13,710 nucleotides of DNA, taken from positions 1 to 13,710 of the forward strand of contig JAFGPU010000192.1 in the NCBI GenBank assembly GCA_016936035.1, given 5' to 3'. Source of the DNA: Acidimicrobiales bacterium (GTDB lineage Bacteria > Actinomycetota > Acidimicrobiia > Acidimicrobiales > VFJN01). A program made the translations under genes and the position numbers. Positions 1-6,241 of this stretch are shown here, in pieces (within the stretch, counting starts at the first letter, position 1; each line of letters opens with the position of its first letter). The notes below the pieces were generated by a model. That model was not told the DNA's origin, searched no databases, and was given only the letters and a program-made list of their open reading frames with translations.

Positions 1-19
1 CCGACTGAGCTAAGGGGGC
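1..19 (-). tRNA. tRNA, 5' end only (cut by window start); identity not readable, possibly tRNA-Thr
   Basis: Read on the minus strand from 19 down to 1, the sequence is GCCCCCTTAGCTCAGTCGG. This fits a tRNA 5' end: a 7-nt acceptor strand (GCCCCCT), T8-A9, the D-stem GCTC and the start of the D-loop AGTCGG. The anticodon and 3' half lie outside the window, so the amino acid cannot be read. From memory of actinobacterial tRNAs, this 5' end most resembles tRNA-Thr, but that is a weak guess. A well-formed promoter lies upstream (separate entry). Confidence 0.85.
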
Positions 20-46
20 GTGCCTGGTTGACCCAGGGCCGCACAG

Positions 47-75
47 AGTATCGCCCGCCGCGTGCCCGCAGCCAA
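47..75 (-). promoter_or_regulatory. Promoter of the partial tRNA
   Basis: On the minus strand a TTGGCT hexamer (complement of 70-75) and a GATACT hexamer (complement of 47-52) are separated by exactly 17 bp. This is a good match to a housekeeping sigma-70/HrdB-type -35/-10 pair. Transcription would begin near position 40, giving a leader of about 20 nt before the mature tRNA 5' end at 19. The leader contains a small potential hairpin (CCTGG at 23-27, CCAGG at 33-37). Confidence 0.7.
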
Positions 76-134
76 CCAGACAGGCCCTTGGGTGCCGCGA
101 GCGCCCCACGACACGCCGCGACGCTCCGTGGCGA

Positions 135-160
135 CCGCCACCCACCACCCACAGTGGCGG
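135..160. repeat. Inverted repeat in the tRNA/ATPase-like gene divergent region
   Basis: CCGCCAC (135-141) and GTGGCGG (154-160) form a perfect 7-bp inverted repeat around a 12-nt spacer. It lies in the otherwise gene-free region 20-232 between the tRNA and the first CDS. It could be an operator or a chance product of high GC. Apart from this and the two promoters, I see nothing else in 20-232. Confidence 0.3.
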
Positions 161-196
161 CGTTGCCTGATCGCGACACATTCGTAAAGAAATTGC

Positions 197-225
197 TCAA
201 GTCCGTCGCCGGGTGCGTCGATAGT
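197..225 (+). promoter_or_regulatory. Probable promoter of the degenerate ATPase gene; sigma-28/WhiG-like and leaderless
   Basis: A locally AT-richer stretch (about 175-202) ends in TCAAGT (197-202). GTCGATAG (217-224) follows, leaving 16 nt after TCAA. This resembles the sigma-28 (FliA/SigD/WhiG) pattern TAAA-N15/16-GCCGATAA, with one mismatch in the upstream box and two in the downstream box. Alternatively GATAGT (220-225) is a sigma-70-like -10 box with no good -35 at 17 bp. In either case the -10 box ends 7-8 nt before the GTG at 233, so the transcript would start at or next to the start codon and have no Shine-Dalgarno sequence. Confidence 0.4.
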
Positions 226-232
226 CCGAGAC

Positions 233-1108
233 GTGCTGGTGGAACGTCTGATTGTCGAGGGCGACGGCGAAGCCGCGTCCGTGGATTTCCATCCGCGTCT
301 GACCGTGCTGGGCGGCATGCCGGGTGATGCGCGGGGGGCCCTCGGCTCCCTGCTCGCCGGCGCTCTCCACGGGACGGTGCGCGGAGTTCACCTCGAGGTG
401 GTGGACGACGCGGGACGGCGTCTGGTCGTCCTGCGCCCGTCGTCCGGACCGCACCGCGTCATCGACGTGGCCACGTCGGCCGACGTCACGGCGCAGCACC
501 GCGGCTTCGACGGCCGGGTCGACCTGCTCAGCGGCCAGTTCGGCCGCTCGACCATCACCCGCATCACCGCTGCCGACCTGCGCAACCGCACGCCGCGCAA
601 CGACGCGGTCCGGGCCCTGTCCGCGCTCGACCAGGTGGCGCTCTGGAGCGCGGCCGACGAGCTGGTGGGCCGCGGGTCCGGTCGTGGCGACGCCGCCGGC
701 GCCTGGCACTCGCTCGCCGGCGACACCGACGTGCACTGGGCCATCGATCACCGCACCGAGATCCAGGCCGCCGCCCGGCTCCGGCAGCACATCGCGGCCC
801 TGCGGTCGCTGTCGTCGAGCGCACCCGAGCTCTCCGACGACGACGCCGTGGCGCTCGCCCAGGGCATCGTGTCGCAGCTCAGCGCGGCCACCAACAGCGC
901 CGGCAGCCGCCCGCCCGTGCTGCTCGACGAGACCTTCGACCAGCTCGAGCCCGCGGTCGTGCCGCTGCTGCTCGAGCTGCTGCCCGGCCTGGTGGGCGAC
1001 CTGCAGGTCATCCTCCTCACCGACGACGAGGCCATCGCCAGCTGGGCGCGCCTCGAGGCCCTGGCCGGCGAGCTCGCCCTCGTCGAGCCCGCCCTCGCCG
1101 CCGACTGA
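233..1108 (+). CDS. ABC/SMC-like ATPase-fold protein with degenerate nucleotide-binding motifs
   Basis: This 291-residue protein has the outline of an SMC/RecF/AAA-type ABC ATPase head. It opens with a beta-strand start (VERLIVEGDGEAASVDFHPRL). A glycine-rich loop follows where Walker A should be (GGMPGDARGA, residues 27-36). Near the C-terminus is a hydrophobic strand ending in DE, as in Walker B (PPVLLDETFDQLEP, 227-240), then a further strand (LQVILLTDDE, 257-266) where SMC proteins have the H-loop. The P-loop lacks the GKS/T lysine, there is no clear LSGGQ signature, and the usual H-loop histidine is replaced by Asp. ATP hydrolysis is therefore doubtful and it may be a pseudo-ATPase. The GTG at 233 is chosen because the first strand begins immediately after it and a -10-like box lies 7 nt upstream. 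No partner gene is next to it, and its function is unknown. Confidence 0.8.
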   Translation: MLVERLIVEGDGEAASVDFHPRLTVLGGMPGDARGALGSLLAGALHGTVRGVHLEVVDDAGRRLVVLRPSSGPHRVIDVATSADVTAQHRGFDGRVDLLSGQFGRSTITRITAADLRNRTPRNDAVRALSALDQVALWSAADELVGRGSGRGDAAGAWHSLAGDTDVHWAIDHRTEIQAAARLRQHIAALRSLSSSAPELSDDDAVALAQGIVSQLSAATNSAGSRPPVLLDETFDQLEPAVVPLLLELLPGLVGDLQVILLTDDEAIASWARLEALAGELALVEPALAAD

Positions 1109-1134
1109 GCCGACGGCACCCGATCGATCCGCCC

Positions 1135-1161
1135 GCGGGGCCGCGGCCCAGGCGGCCCCGC
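1135..1161 (+). terminator. Strong GC hairpin, candidate terminator of the ATPase-like gene
   Basis: GCGGGGCCGC (1135-1144) and GCGGCCCCGC (1152-1161) form a perfect 10-bp stem with a 7-nt loop. It starts 26 nt after the stop codon of the upstream gene. There is no U-tract, as in the 'I-shaped' hairpins often proposed for actinobacteria. It ends 18 nt before the putative -10 box of the next gene, so it also separates the two transcription units. Confidence 0.55.
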
Positions 1162-1179
1162 AGCGCGGCGGTGGGCTCG

Positions 1180-1185
1180 TAACGT
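1180..1185 (+). promoter_or_regulatory. -10 box of a leaderless promoter for the GNAT gene
   Basis: TAACGT matches the actinobacterial TANNNT -10 consensus and is followed by exactly 7 nt and then the ATG at 1193. That places the transcription start on the A of the start codon. No Shine-Dalgarno-like purine tract is positioned before the ATG, which agrees with a leaderless mRNA. The -35 position falls inside the upstream hairpin and has no recognisable hexamer. Confidence 0.55.
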
Positions 1186-1192
1186 TGAGCCG

Positions 1193-1759
1193 ATGGTCTC
1201 CCCTGTTGAGCTGCGCCTCGCGCAGGTGGACGACGCCGAGGCGATCCGCCAGATCTACAACGCCGAGGTCACGACGTCGACGGTCACGTTCGACATCGTC
1301 CCCCGGTCGCTCGACGACCAACGGCGCTACCTGAGCGACCGCCGCGGCGCCCACGCCGTGATCGTCGCCACCGACCGCGACACCGTCGTCGGCTACGGCG
1401 CCCTGTCCCCGTGGCGGTCCAAGCCCGCCTACGCCACCAGCGTCGAGGACTCGGTCTACGTGCACCCAGCCCACCACGGCCAGGGCATCGGCAGCATCCT
1501 GCTCGCCGAGCTCGTCCGGGTGGCGACGGCCCACGGCTTCCACGCGATCTTCGCCCGCATCGTCGGCGGGCACGCCGCCTCCATCCGCCTGCACGAGGCG
1601 CTGGGGTTCGAGATCGTCGGTACCGAGCGCGAGGTGGGCCGCAAGTTCGGCCGCTGGCTCGACGTCGTGGTGATGGAGCTGCTGATCCCTACCCGGATGC
1701 CAGCAGCGACGCCAGGTCTGCGGCCGGACGATCCAGCGCCTCGGCCACCGCGCGGTTGA
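1193..1759 (+). CDS. GNAT N-acetyltransferase, phosphinothricin acetyltransferase-like
   Basis: The 188-residue protein is a single GNAT domain that would transfer acetyl from acetyl-CoA to a primary amine. Family hallmarks of phosphinothricin/methionine sulfoximine acetyltransferases are visible: IYNAEVTTSTVTFD (21-34), the PWRSKPAY segment (73-80), SVEDSVYVHP (83-92), the acetyl-CoA loop HHGQGIG (94-100), SIRLHEALGF (130-139) and KFGRWLDV (151-158). E85 and H134 occupy the positions of the catalytic Glu and His in this family. His replaces the usual Arg at the first position of the acetyl-CoA loop. The last 23 or so residues are a Pro/Arg-rich tail encoded opposite the 3' end of ald and are probably not functional. 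The ATG is supported by the leaderless -10 spacing. The true substrate could be phosphinothricin, methionine sulfoximine or another amino compound; sequence alone does not decide. Confidence 0.9.
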   Translation: MVSPVELRLAQVDDAEAIRQIYNAEVTTSTVTFDIVPRSLDDQRRYLSDRRGAHAVIVATDRDTVVGYGALSPWRSKPAYATSVEDSVYVHPAHHGQGIGSILLAELVRVATAHGFHAIFARIVGGHAASIRLHEALGFEIVGTEREVGRKFGRWLDVVVMELLIPTRMPAATPGLRPDDPAPRPPRG

Positions 1760-2816
1760 CGACCTGGCCGCCCCACGTGTTGACCCCGGCGGCCAGCGCG
1801 GGGTCGGCGCGCACCGCCTCCGCCACGCCGAGGCGTGCCAGCTCGGCCAGGTAGGGCACGGTCACGTTGGTGAGCGCGTAGGTCGACGTGTTGGGCACTG
1901 CGCCGGGCACGTTGCCCACGGCGTAGTGCAGCACGCCGCCGACCTCGTACACCGGGTCCTCGTGCGTGGTCTCGTGCGTGGTCTCGATGCAGCCGCCCTG
2001 GTCGACCGCGATGTCGACCACCACCGCACCCGGCTGCATCGTGCGCACCATGGCTTCGGTGACCACGACCGGGGCACGTCCCCCCGGCACGAGCACCGCG
2101 CCGATCACCAGGTCGGCCTCGGCCACCACCCGCTCGACGTTGCCCCGGTTCGAGGCCAGCGTGGTCACGCGGCCCATCTGGATCTGATCGACGTAGCGCA
2201 GGCGGTCGACGTTCTTGTCGAGCAGGTTGACCTCGGCTTCGAGGCCAGCCGCCATCCAGGCGGCGTTCCATCCCACGTTGCCGGCGCCGAGCACCACCAC
2301 CCGGGCCGGTTGCACGCCCGGCGCGCCGCCGAGCAGCACGCCCCGCCCCCCGTTGTGGCGCTCGAGGTAGTGAGCGCCGATCTGGACCGACATGCGTCCT
2401 GCCACCTCGCTCATGGGCGCCAGCAGCGGCAACGAGCGGTCGGCGAGCTGGACGGTCTCGTAGGCGATGCCGATGGTTCCGTGGTCGAGCAGCGCGTCGG
2501 CGACCTTGGGGTAGGCGGCCAGGTGGAGGTACGTGAAGATCGTGAGGTCGTCGCGGAACCAGCCGAACTCCTCCTCGAGCGGCTCCTTGACCTTGCAGAC
2601 GAGCTGCGACCGCTGCCACAGCTCGGCGGGGTCGGTCACGATCTCGGCGCCGGCCGCCCGGTAGGCGTCGTCGGGCAGTCCCGACCCGAGGCCGGCGCCG
2701 GACTGGACCAGCACCTCGATGCCGTGCATCTCGAGCTCGCGCACGCCCTCAGGCGTGACCGCCACCCGGAACTCGTCGACCTTGGTCTCGGTGGGCACTC
2801 CCACGACCAGGCTCAT
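1689..2816 (-). CDS. ald: Alanine dehydrogenase
   Basis: This is an NAD-dependent L-alanine dehydrogenase (L-alanine + NAD+ + water to pyruvate + NH4+ + NADH), cytoplasmic and normally hexameric. At 375 residues it is the usual family length (about 371). Visible motifs include the N-terminal [18 protein letters not shown] (5-22), KVKEP (75-79) with the substrate-binding Lys, TYLHLAA (95-101) with the catalytic His, the Rossmann loop [10 protein letters not shown] (173-182), [10 protein letters not shown] (266-275) with the catalytic Asp, and [20 protein letters not shown] (297-316). The reading frame stays open for 65 further codons upstream, but the ATG at 2816 gives the canonical N-terminus and has GGGAGG 5 nt upstream. 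It is divergent from the deacylase gene and converges on, and overlaps, the GNAT gene by 71 nt. A probable role is alanine catabolism or nitrogen and redox balance. Confidence 0.97.
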   Translation of the reverse strand: MSLVVGVPTETKVDEFRVAVTPEGVRELEMHGIEVLVQSGAGLGSGLPDDAYRAAGAEIVTDPAELWQRSQLVCKVKEPLEEEFGWFRDDLTIFTYLHLAAYPKVADALLDHGTIGIAYETVQLADRSLPLLAPMSEVAGRMSVQIGAHYLERHNGGRGVLLGGAPGVQPARVVVLGAGNVGWNAAWMAAGLEAEVNLLDKNVDRLRYVDQIQMGRVTTLASNRGNVERVVAEADLVIGAVLVPGGRAPVVVTEAMVRTMQPGAVVVDIAVDQGGCIETTHETTHEDPVYEVGGVLHYAVGNVPGAVPNTSTYALTNVTVPYLAELARLGVAEAVRADPALAAGVNTWGGQVVNRAVAEALDRPAADLASLLASG

Positions 2817-2821
2817 GTGCG

Positions 2822-2827
2822 CCTCCC
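2822..2827 (-). promoter_or_regulatory. Ribosome binding site fixing the ald start
   Basis: GGGAGG on the minus strand lies 5 nt upstream of the ATG at 2816. It selects this start over the 65-codon upstream extension of the same open frame. Confidence 0.8.
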
Positions 2828-2899
2828 ACGATCGCTGCTTGCTCGACTGCTGCTGTGCACCGCCGGTCACAGGATCGCGGACTGCGACGGGGCGCGCAG

Positions 2900-2935
2900 C
2901 GACGGCCGCGCACCGACGGCCGGTCGTCGACGGCC
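2900..2935. repeat. Three exact 8-bp direct repeats at 14-bp period in the ald/deacylase divergent region
   Basis: CGACGGCC occurs at 2900-2907, 2914-2921 and 2928-2935, each pair separated by a 6-nt spacer. A weaker copy, CGACGGGG, lies at 2885-2892. The array sits about 70-120 bp upstream of both divergent start codons, where an iterated regulator site could lie. The repeats are short and GC-rich, so chance is possible. No known regulator motif is recognised. Confidence 0.4.
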
Positions 2936-2980
2936 CATGGCCATCGACGCTCGTCACCGACCGGTCGCTCCCCGCAGCGC

Positions 2981-2994
2981 TGACAGTAGTGTCA
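2981..2994. promoter_or_regulatory. Interrupted palindrome over the putative deacylase promoter
   Basis: TGACAGTAGTGTCA is an inverted repeat, TGACA-N4-TGTCA, with perfect 5-bp arms. It contains a TAGTGT hexamer (2987-2992) that could serve as a -10 box about 31 nt before the deacylase start. A second, perfect 10-bp palindrome, CGACCGGTCG, lies at 2958-2967, overlapping the expected -35 position. Short palindromes over a promoter are typical of dimeric repressors such as TetR or GntR proteins. No regulator gene is nearby, so the regulator is unknown. Confidence 0.45.
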
Positions 2995-3022
2995 CCCTCC
3001 TGAGGGGACACCGGGAGGACAC

Positions 3023-4747
3023 ATGCACGATCTGGTCATCAGGGGAGGCACGGTCGTCGACGGCACCGGCGCACCCGCACGCACCGCGGACGTGGCGATC
3101 AGCGACGGGCGCATCACCGAGGTGGGTCGCGTCGACGGCCCGACCCAGCGGCAGATCGATGCGGACGGCGCACTCGTCACCCCCGGCTTCGTCGACATCC
3201 ACACCCACTACGACGGCCAGGCCACCTGGGACCCTCTGCTGTCGCCGTCGTGCTGGCACGGCGTCACCACCGTGGTCATGGGCAACTGCGGCGTCGGCTT
3301 CGCACCCGTCGCCGCCGATCGGCACGACTGGCTGATCGGTCTGATGGAGGGCGTCGAGGACATCCCCGGCGCCGCGCTGTCCGAGGGCATCCGCTGGGGC
3401 TGGGAGAGCTTCGGCGAGTACCTCGACGCCATCGAGGCGCACCCCCACGTGGTCGACATCGGCGCCCAGGTGCCCCACGGGGCGGTGCGCGCCTACGTCA
3501 TGGGCGAGCGAGGCGCCGCCAACGAGCCGGCCACCGCCGCCGACATCGAGGCGATGGCCGCGATCGTCCGTGACGGCCTGCGCGCCGGGGCGCTCGGGTT
3601 CTCGACATCGCGCACGCTCGCCCACCGGGCCATCGACGGCGAGCCCGTCCCGGGCACCTTCGCGGCCGAGGACGAGCTGTTCGGCATCGGCGCGGTGCTC
3701 GGCGAACTGGGCACCGGCGTCTTCGAGCTGGCCCCGGCCGGCGCGCTCGGCGAAGACCTGGCCGCCCCCGAGCGCGAGGTCGACTGGATGCGCCGCCTGT
3801 CCGCCGCCGTCGGCCGGCCCGTGACCTACGCCCTGCTGCAGAACAACAGCGATCCCGAGCTGTGGCGCCGGCAGCTCGACCTGACGGCCCGGGCCGCCGC
3901 CGAGGGCGTCGCCGTGCGGCCCCAGGTGCACGCGCGCACCGTCTCGATCCTGCTGGGCTTCCAGACCTTCCACCCGTTCAACTTCACCGCCGCGTGGGGC
4001 GAGACCGGCGTGGGCCTGCTGCCGTGGGAGGAGCAGGTGCGGCGCATCGCATCCGACCCCGACCTGCGCGCCCGCCTCGTCACCGAGGTCTCGGCCATGG
4101 CCGACGACCCGATCATCCAGGGCTTCATGCACCCGGACCGCATCTACCTGCTGGGTGATCCGCCCAACTACGAGCCCGGCGCCGCCGACTCGGTCTCGGG
4201 CCTCGCCGCCGCGGACGGCACCGACAGGTGGTCCAAGCTGCTCGAGCTGATGCTGGCCGACGGCGGCGGCGAGCTGCTCAACAGTCCGGTGGCCAACTAC
4301 AGCCACGGCAACCTCGACGCCGTGCGCGACATGCTGCTGCACCCCACCTCGGCGTTCGGGCTGGGCGACGGCGGCGCCCACGCCGGGCAGACGTGCGACG
4401 CGTCGTCCACCACGTTCCTGCTCACCCACTGGGCGCGCGACCGGGACGAGGGCCGGCTGCCGGTCGAGCTGGCGGTGCACAAGACGACCCAGGCCACCGC
4501 CACGCTCTACGGCCTCGGCGACCGGGGCGTGCTGGCACCCGGGTTCGTCGGAGACGTCAACGTCATCGACTTCGAACGGCTCGCCCTGCACCGGCCCCGC
4601 AAGGTCGCCGACCTACCCGGCGGGGCCTCCCGCCTGGTGCAGGGCGCCGACGGCTACGTGCACACCATCAAGGGCGGCACCGTCACGTTCGACGAGGGTG
4701 CGCACACCGGCGCCGAGCCGGGCACGCTGCTGCGGGGCGCACGATGA
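3023..4747 (+). CDS. Amidohydrolase family protein, N-acyl-D-amino-acid deacylase (D-aminoacylase) type
   Basis: This is a 574-residue metal-dependent hydrolase of the amidohydrolase superfamily. An N-terminal beta-sandwich part ([16 protein letters not shown], 4-19) precedes the TIM barrel, which begins with the metal-binding [12 protein letters not shown] (55-66; H60 and H62). [13 protein letters not shown] (84-96) carries the Cys (C89) that bridges metals in D-aminoacylases. Further family segments are GFSTSRT (192-198), [12 protein letters not shown] (208-219), RPQVHAR (299-305) and [10 protein letters not shown] (447-456) with the barrel-end Asp D449. The sandwich closes with [13 protein letters not shown] (504-516). 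The start has GGGAGG 4 nt upstream. Members usually hydrolyse N-acyl-D-amino acids, but this subgroup is broad and the substrate is not fixed by sequence. It overlaps the next gene by ATGA and is divergent from ald. Confidence 0.9.
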   Translation: MHDLVIRGGTVVDGTGAPARTADVAISDGRITEVGRVDGPTQRQIDADGALVTPGFVDIHTHYDGQATWDPLLSPSCWHGVTTVVMGNCGVGFAPVAADRHDWLIGLMEGVEDIPGAALSEGIRWGWESFGEYLDAIEAHPHVVDIGAQVPHGAVRAYVMGERGAANEPATAADIEAMAAIVRDGLRAGALGFSTSRTLAHRAIDGEPVPGTFAAEDELFGIGAVLGELGTGVFELAPAGALGEDLAAPEREVDWMRRLSAAVGRPVTYALLQNNSDPELWRRQLDLTARAAAEGVAVRPQVHARTVSILLGFQTFHPFNFTAAWGETGVGLLPWEEQVRRIASDPDLRARLVTEVSAMADDPIIQGFMHPDRIYLLGDPPNYEPGAADSVSGLAAADGTDRWSKLLELMLADGGGELLNSPVANYSHGNLDAVRDMLLHPTSAFGLGDGGAHAGQTCDASSTTFLLTHWARDRDEGRLPVELAVHKTTQATATLYGLGDRGVLAPGFVGDVNVIDFERLALHRPRKVADLPGGASRLVQGADGYVHTIKGGTVTFDEGAHTGAEPGTLLRGAR

Positions 4748-5190
4748 GCGACCCCAAGGCCGTCACCGCCGCGTTCTGGGACGCGCTGTACGCTCGCGAC
4801 TGGGATGCCGTCCGCTCGTTCTTCGGGCCCGACTCGATCTACCTCGACGTCCCCACCGGCCCCGGTGCCGCCGCCCGCGGCCCGGACGACATCGTCAAGC
4901 GCCTCCGGCTCGGGCTCGAGAGCCTGACCGGCTATGACCACGGCCCGGCCACGGTCGTCGGCGACGGCGGCATCGTCGTCACCGAGCACACCGAGATGTG
5001 GCGGTGGCCCACCGGCGAGACCGTGACGCTGCCGTTCGTGTCGGTGCAACACGTCGACGGCGCCACGATCACGCTGTGGAAGGACTACTGGGACCTCGGC
5101 ACCCTGGTGAGCGCCGCCCCGCCGGACTGGATGGACCAACTGACCTCCGGCGACCTCTCGTGGATGACCGACGTCACCGGTGAGATCTGA
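4744..5190 (+). CDS. SnoaL-like / limonene-epoxide-hydrolase-like small protein
   Basis: The 148-residue protein shows the NTF2-like cone fold pattern. An N-terminal helix pair (AVTAAFWDALYARDWDAVR, 6-24) and FFGPDSIYLDVP (26-37) precede a strand-rich C-terminal half: VVTEHTEMWRW (78-88), TLPFVSVQHVDGATITLWKD (95-114) and DYWDLGTL (114-121). WKDYWD matches the conserved end of limonene-1,2-epoxide hydrolases. The R-x-D of the epoxide hydrolase catalytic triad appears as H82-x-E84, so that chemistry is uncertain. The ATG overlaps the deacylase stop codon (ATGA), which indicates translational coupling and a joint role. It may be an enzyme acting on the same substrate or a small-ligand binding protein. 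The stop codon lies within a hairpin shared with the converging gene. Confidence 0.85.
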   Translation: MSDPKAVTAAFWDALYARDWDAVRSFFGPDSIYLDVPTGPGAAARGPDDIVKRLRLGLESLTGYDHGPATVVGDGGIVVTEHTEMWRWPTGETVTLPFVSVQHVDGATITLWKDYWDLGTLVSAAPPDWMDQLTSGDLSWMTDVTGEI

Positions 5191-5204
5191 CGCACGCCGT
5201 CAGA
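5186..5204. terminator. Possible bidirectional terminator hairpin containing both converging stop codons
   Basis: TCTGACG (5186-5192) and CGTCAGA (5198-5204) form a perfect 7-bp stem with a 5-nt loop. The TGA of the plus-strand SnoaL-like gene (5188-5190) and the TGA of the minus-strand gene (complement of 5200-5202) lie in opposite arms. Only 9 nt separate the two genes. Being symmetric, the hairpin would form in both transcripts. It lacks U-tracts. Confidence 0.45.
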
Positions 5205-5544
5205 CCGCGCCCAACCGCTCGAAGATGCTGCGATAGCGCCGCAACGACAGGCGCAGGTCCTCGGTCGACAGGTCGCCGTCGCCGGCCTGGCGGGCGGCCC
5301 GCTCCTCTTCGAGCGGCGCCATCAGCTCGGCGAGCCGCGCCGAGACGAGGCGGTCGGCCTGCTCGACCGCCCGGCGGGGATCGTCCACGAACTCGGCCTG
5401 CACGGCGGTCCACGGGTCGGTCACGACGTCGCGCCCGTCCGGTCCGTCGACCTCCGGGGAGTCGGACACCGGTCGTACCTGCTGGACCGGGGCCCGGCGG
5501 CGCTCACCGGCCTCGGCATCGTCCACGCGTTCGTGGGTCGTCAT
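5200..5544 (-). CDS. Small soluble protein of unknown function, paralogue of the adjacent membrane-anchored protein
   Basis: This 114-residue hydrophilic protein has a disordered-looking N-terminal 40 residues followed by helices. Residues 45-74 (WTAVQAEFVDDPRRAVEQAD and on) align without gaps to residues 84-113 of the upstream neighbour (WRAVQARFVDEPRESIVEAE and on). Residues 91-111 (DLSTEDLRLSLRRYRSIFER plus one) align to its residues 151-171. It has no membrane segment or signal peptide. The ATG at 5544 overlaps the upstream stop codon as ATGA, so the pair is translationally coupled and the proteins probably act together. The function is not recognised. It looks like a duplicated copy that lost its membrane anchor and part of the middle of the domain. 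Confidence 0.75.
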   Translation of the reverse strand: MTTHERVDDAEAGERRRAPVQQVRPVSDSPEVDGPDGRDVVTDPWTAVQAEFVDDPRRAVEQADRLVSARLAELMAPLEEERAARQAGDGDLSTEDLRLSLRRYRSIFERLGAV

Positions 5545-6158
5545 GCCCGGGTCCTCCCGGCGTCGCCGTTGCGCCGGGCCGTCCCCTCGTCCGGGCGACG
5601 GCTGCCAGTCGGTGCGGAACGGTCACGGCCGTCGCCGTCCTGCACCAGGGCATCGAACAGCCGGCGGTGGCGCACGAAGGCGGCCCGCAGGTCGTCGATC
5701 GCGACGTCTGACTCGCCGCGGTCACCCCGGCGTACCACCTCGTGGGCGACGCGGTGGTCGTCGACGGGTCGTGGATGGTCGACGGCCAGCATCTCGAGGC
5801 GGTCCTCGGCCGGGTAGCCCCGGTCGGCGGCGAGCCGGTCGACGAGGCGCTCGGCCTCGACGATGCTCTCCCGAGGCTCGTCGACGAAGCGCGCCTGCAC
5901 CGCACGCCACTCGGCGACGTACTGGTCGCGTGCCGCTGGCGACAGCTCACGCAGGTGGAGGTCGGCGCGCCGCTCGAGGCGCTCACGGAGCTCGGCCTCG
6001 GCAGCGGTGCGCTCGCCGTGCTCGTCGACGGCACGGTCGTACTCCGGTCCGAAGCGCCTGCGCAGCGCCGCGGAGCGTCGCTTCCTCTCGAGGGCCACCA
6101 CGGCGATGGCGATCACCACCACCGCGAGGACCACCAGTGCAACGATTTCCCACGTCAT
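5541..6158 (-). CDS. Membrane-anchored protein of unknown function with a helical cytoplasmic domain
   Basis: The 205-residue protein begins with one hydrophobic helix (residues 4-23, rich in Val, Ala and Ile). It is followed at once by a basic stretch (ERKRR, 24-28), so the remainder is predicted to be cytoplasmic. The body is charged and helical: RRRFGPEYDRAVDEHG (33-48), a Glu/Arg-rich stretch likely to be coiled coil (51-70), LSPAARDQYVAEWRAVQARF (72-91), and a C-terminal helix (155-172). The last 30 residues are disordered-looking. I recognise this pattern (RFGPEYDR...SPAAR..Y...W...QARFVD.P) from uncharacterised actinobacterial proteins, with no known function. The ATG at 6158 has AGGGAG 5 nt upstream (complement of 6164-6169). 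It is first in a two-gene unit with its soluble paralogue and divergent from the multi-span membrane protein gene. Confidence 0.85.
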   Translation of the reverse strand: MTWEIVALVVLAVVVIAIAVVALERKRRSAALRRRFGPEYDRAVDEHGERTAAEAELRERLERRADLHLRELSPAARDQYVAEWRAVQARFVDEPRESIVEAERLVDRLAADRGYPAEDRLEMLAVDHPRPVDDHRVAHEVVRRGDRGESDVAIDDLRAAFVRHRRLFDALVQDGDGRDRSAPTGSRRPDEGTARRNGDAGRTRA

Positions 6159-6201
6159 CCGTACTCCCTTCGTGGATGGACCCAGGAGGCGTACCCGTGA
6201 T

Positions 6202-6222
6202 CCCCGCGCTCATGCCGCGGGG
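6202..6222. repeat. Perfect 7-bp inverted repeat in the 6159-6241 divergent promoter region
   Basis: CCCCGCG (6202-6208) and CGCGGGG (6216-6222) surround a 7-nt spacer. The repeat covers the expected -35 position of the plus-strand leaderless promoter (-10 at 6230-6235). It lies 44 bp upstream of the minus-strand start at 6158. It could be an operator controlling both divergent genes, or simply GC-rich DNA. Confidence 0.35.
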
Positions 6223-6229
6223 CGGCCGG

Positions 6230-6235
6230 TAGCGT
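6230..6235 (+). promoter_or_regulatory. -10 box of a leaderless promoter for the small membrane protein gene
   Basis: TAGCGT fits TANNNT and ends 6 nt before the ATG at 6242. The predicted transcript therefore starts on or next to the start codon. There is no purine-rich Shine-Dalgarno sequence between them. Confidence 0.5.
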
Positions 6236-6241
6236 CCGGTC

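Noticed and set aside
197..1594. Long minus-strand open frame opposite the ATPase-like and GNAT genes
   Set aside because: Its product is low-complexity, rich in Gly, Ala, Arg and Val with no family motif. It mirrors two well-supported plus-strand genes, as expected for open antisense frames in high-GC DNA.
1959..1982. Exact 12-bp tandem duplication (CTCGTGCGTGGT twice) inside ald
   Set aside because: It encodes the THET/THED stretch after the catalytic Asp, in a region that is normally Thr/His-rich in this family, so it is most likely ordinary coding sequence, not a recent insertion.
2817..3011. N-terminal extension of alanine dehydrogenase by 65 codons
   Set aside because: The extension has no similarity to the family, and a strong GGGAGG site precedes the internal ATG that yields the canonical N-terminus.
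1926..3335. Long plus-strand open frame across ald and into the deacylase gene
   Set aside because: It is antisense to the clearly recognisable alanine dehydrogenase and is rich in His, Arg and Asp without domains.
2954..4591. 545-codon minus-strand open frame opposite the deacylase gene
   Set aside because: It lacks any recognisable motif and is a shadow of a gene with clear amidohydrolase signatures.
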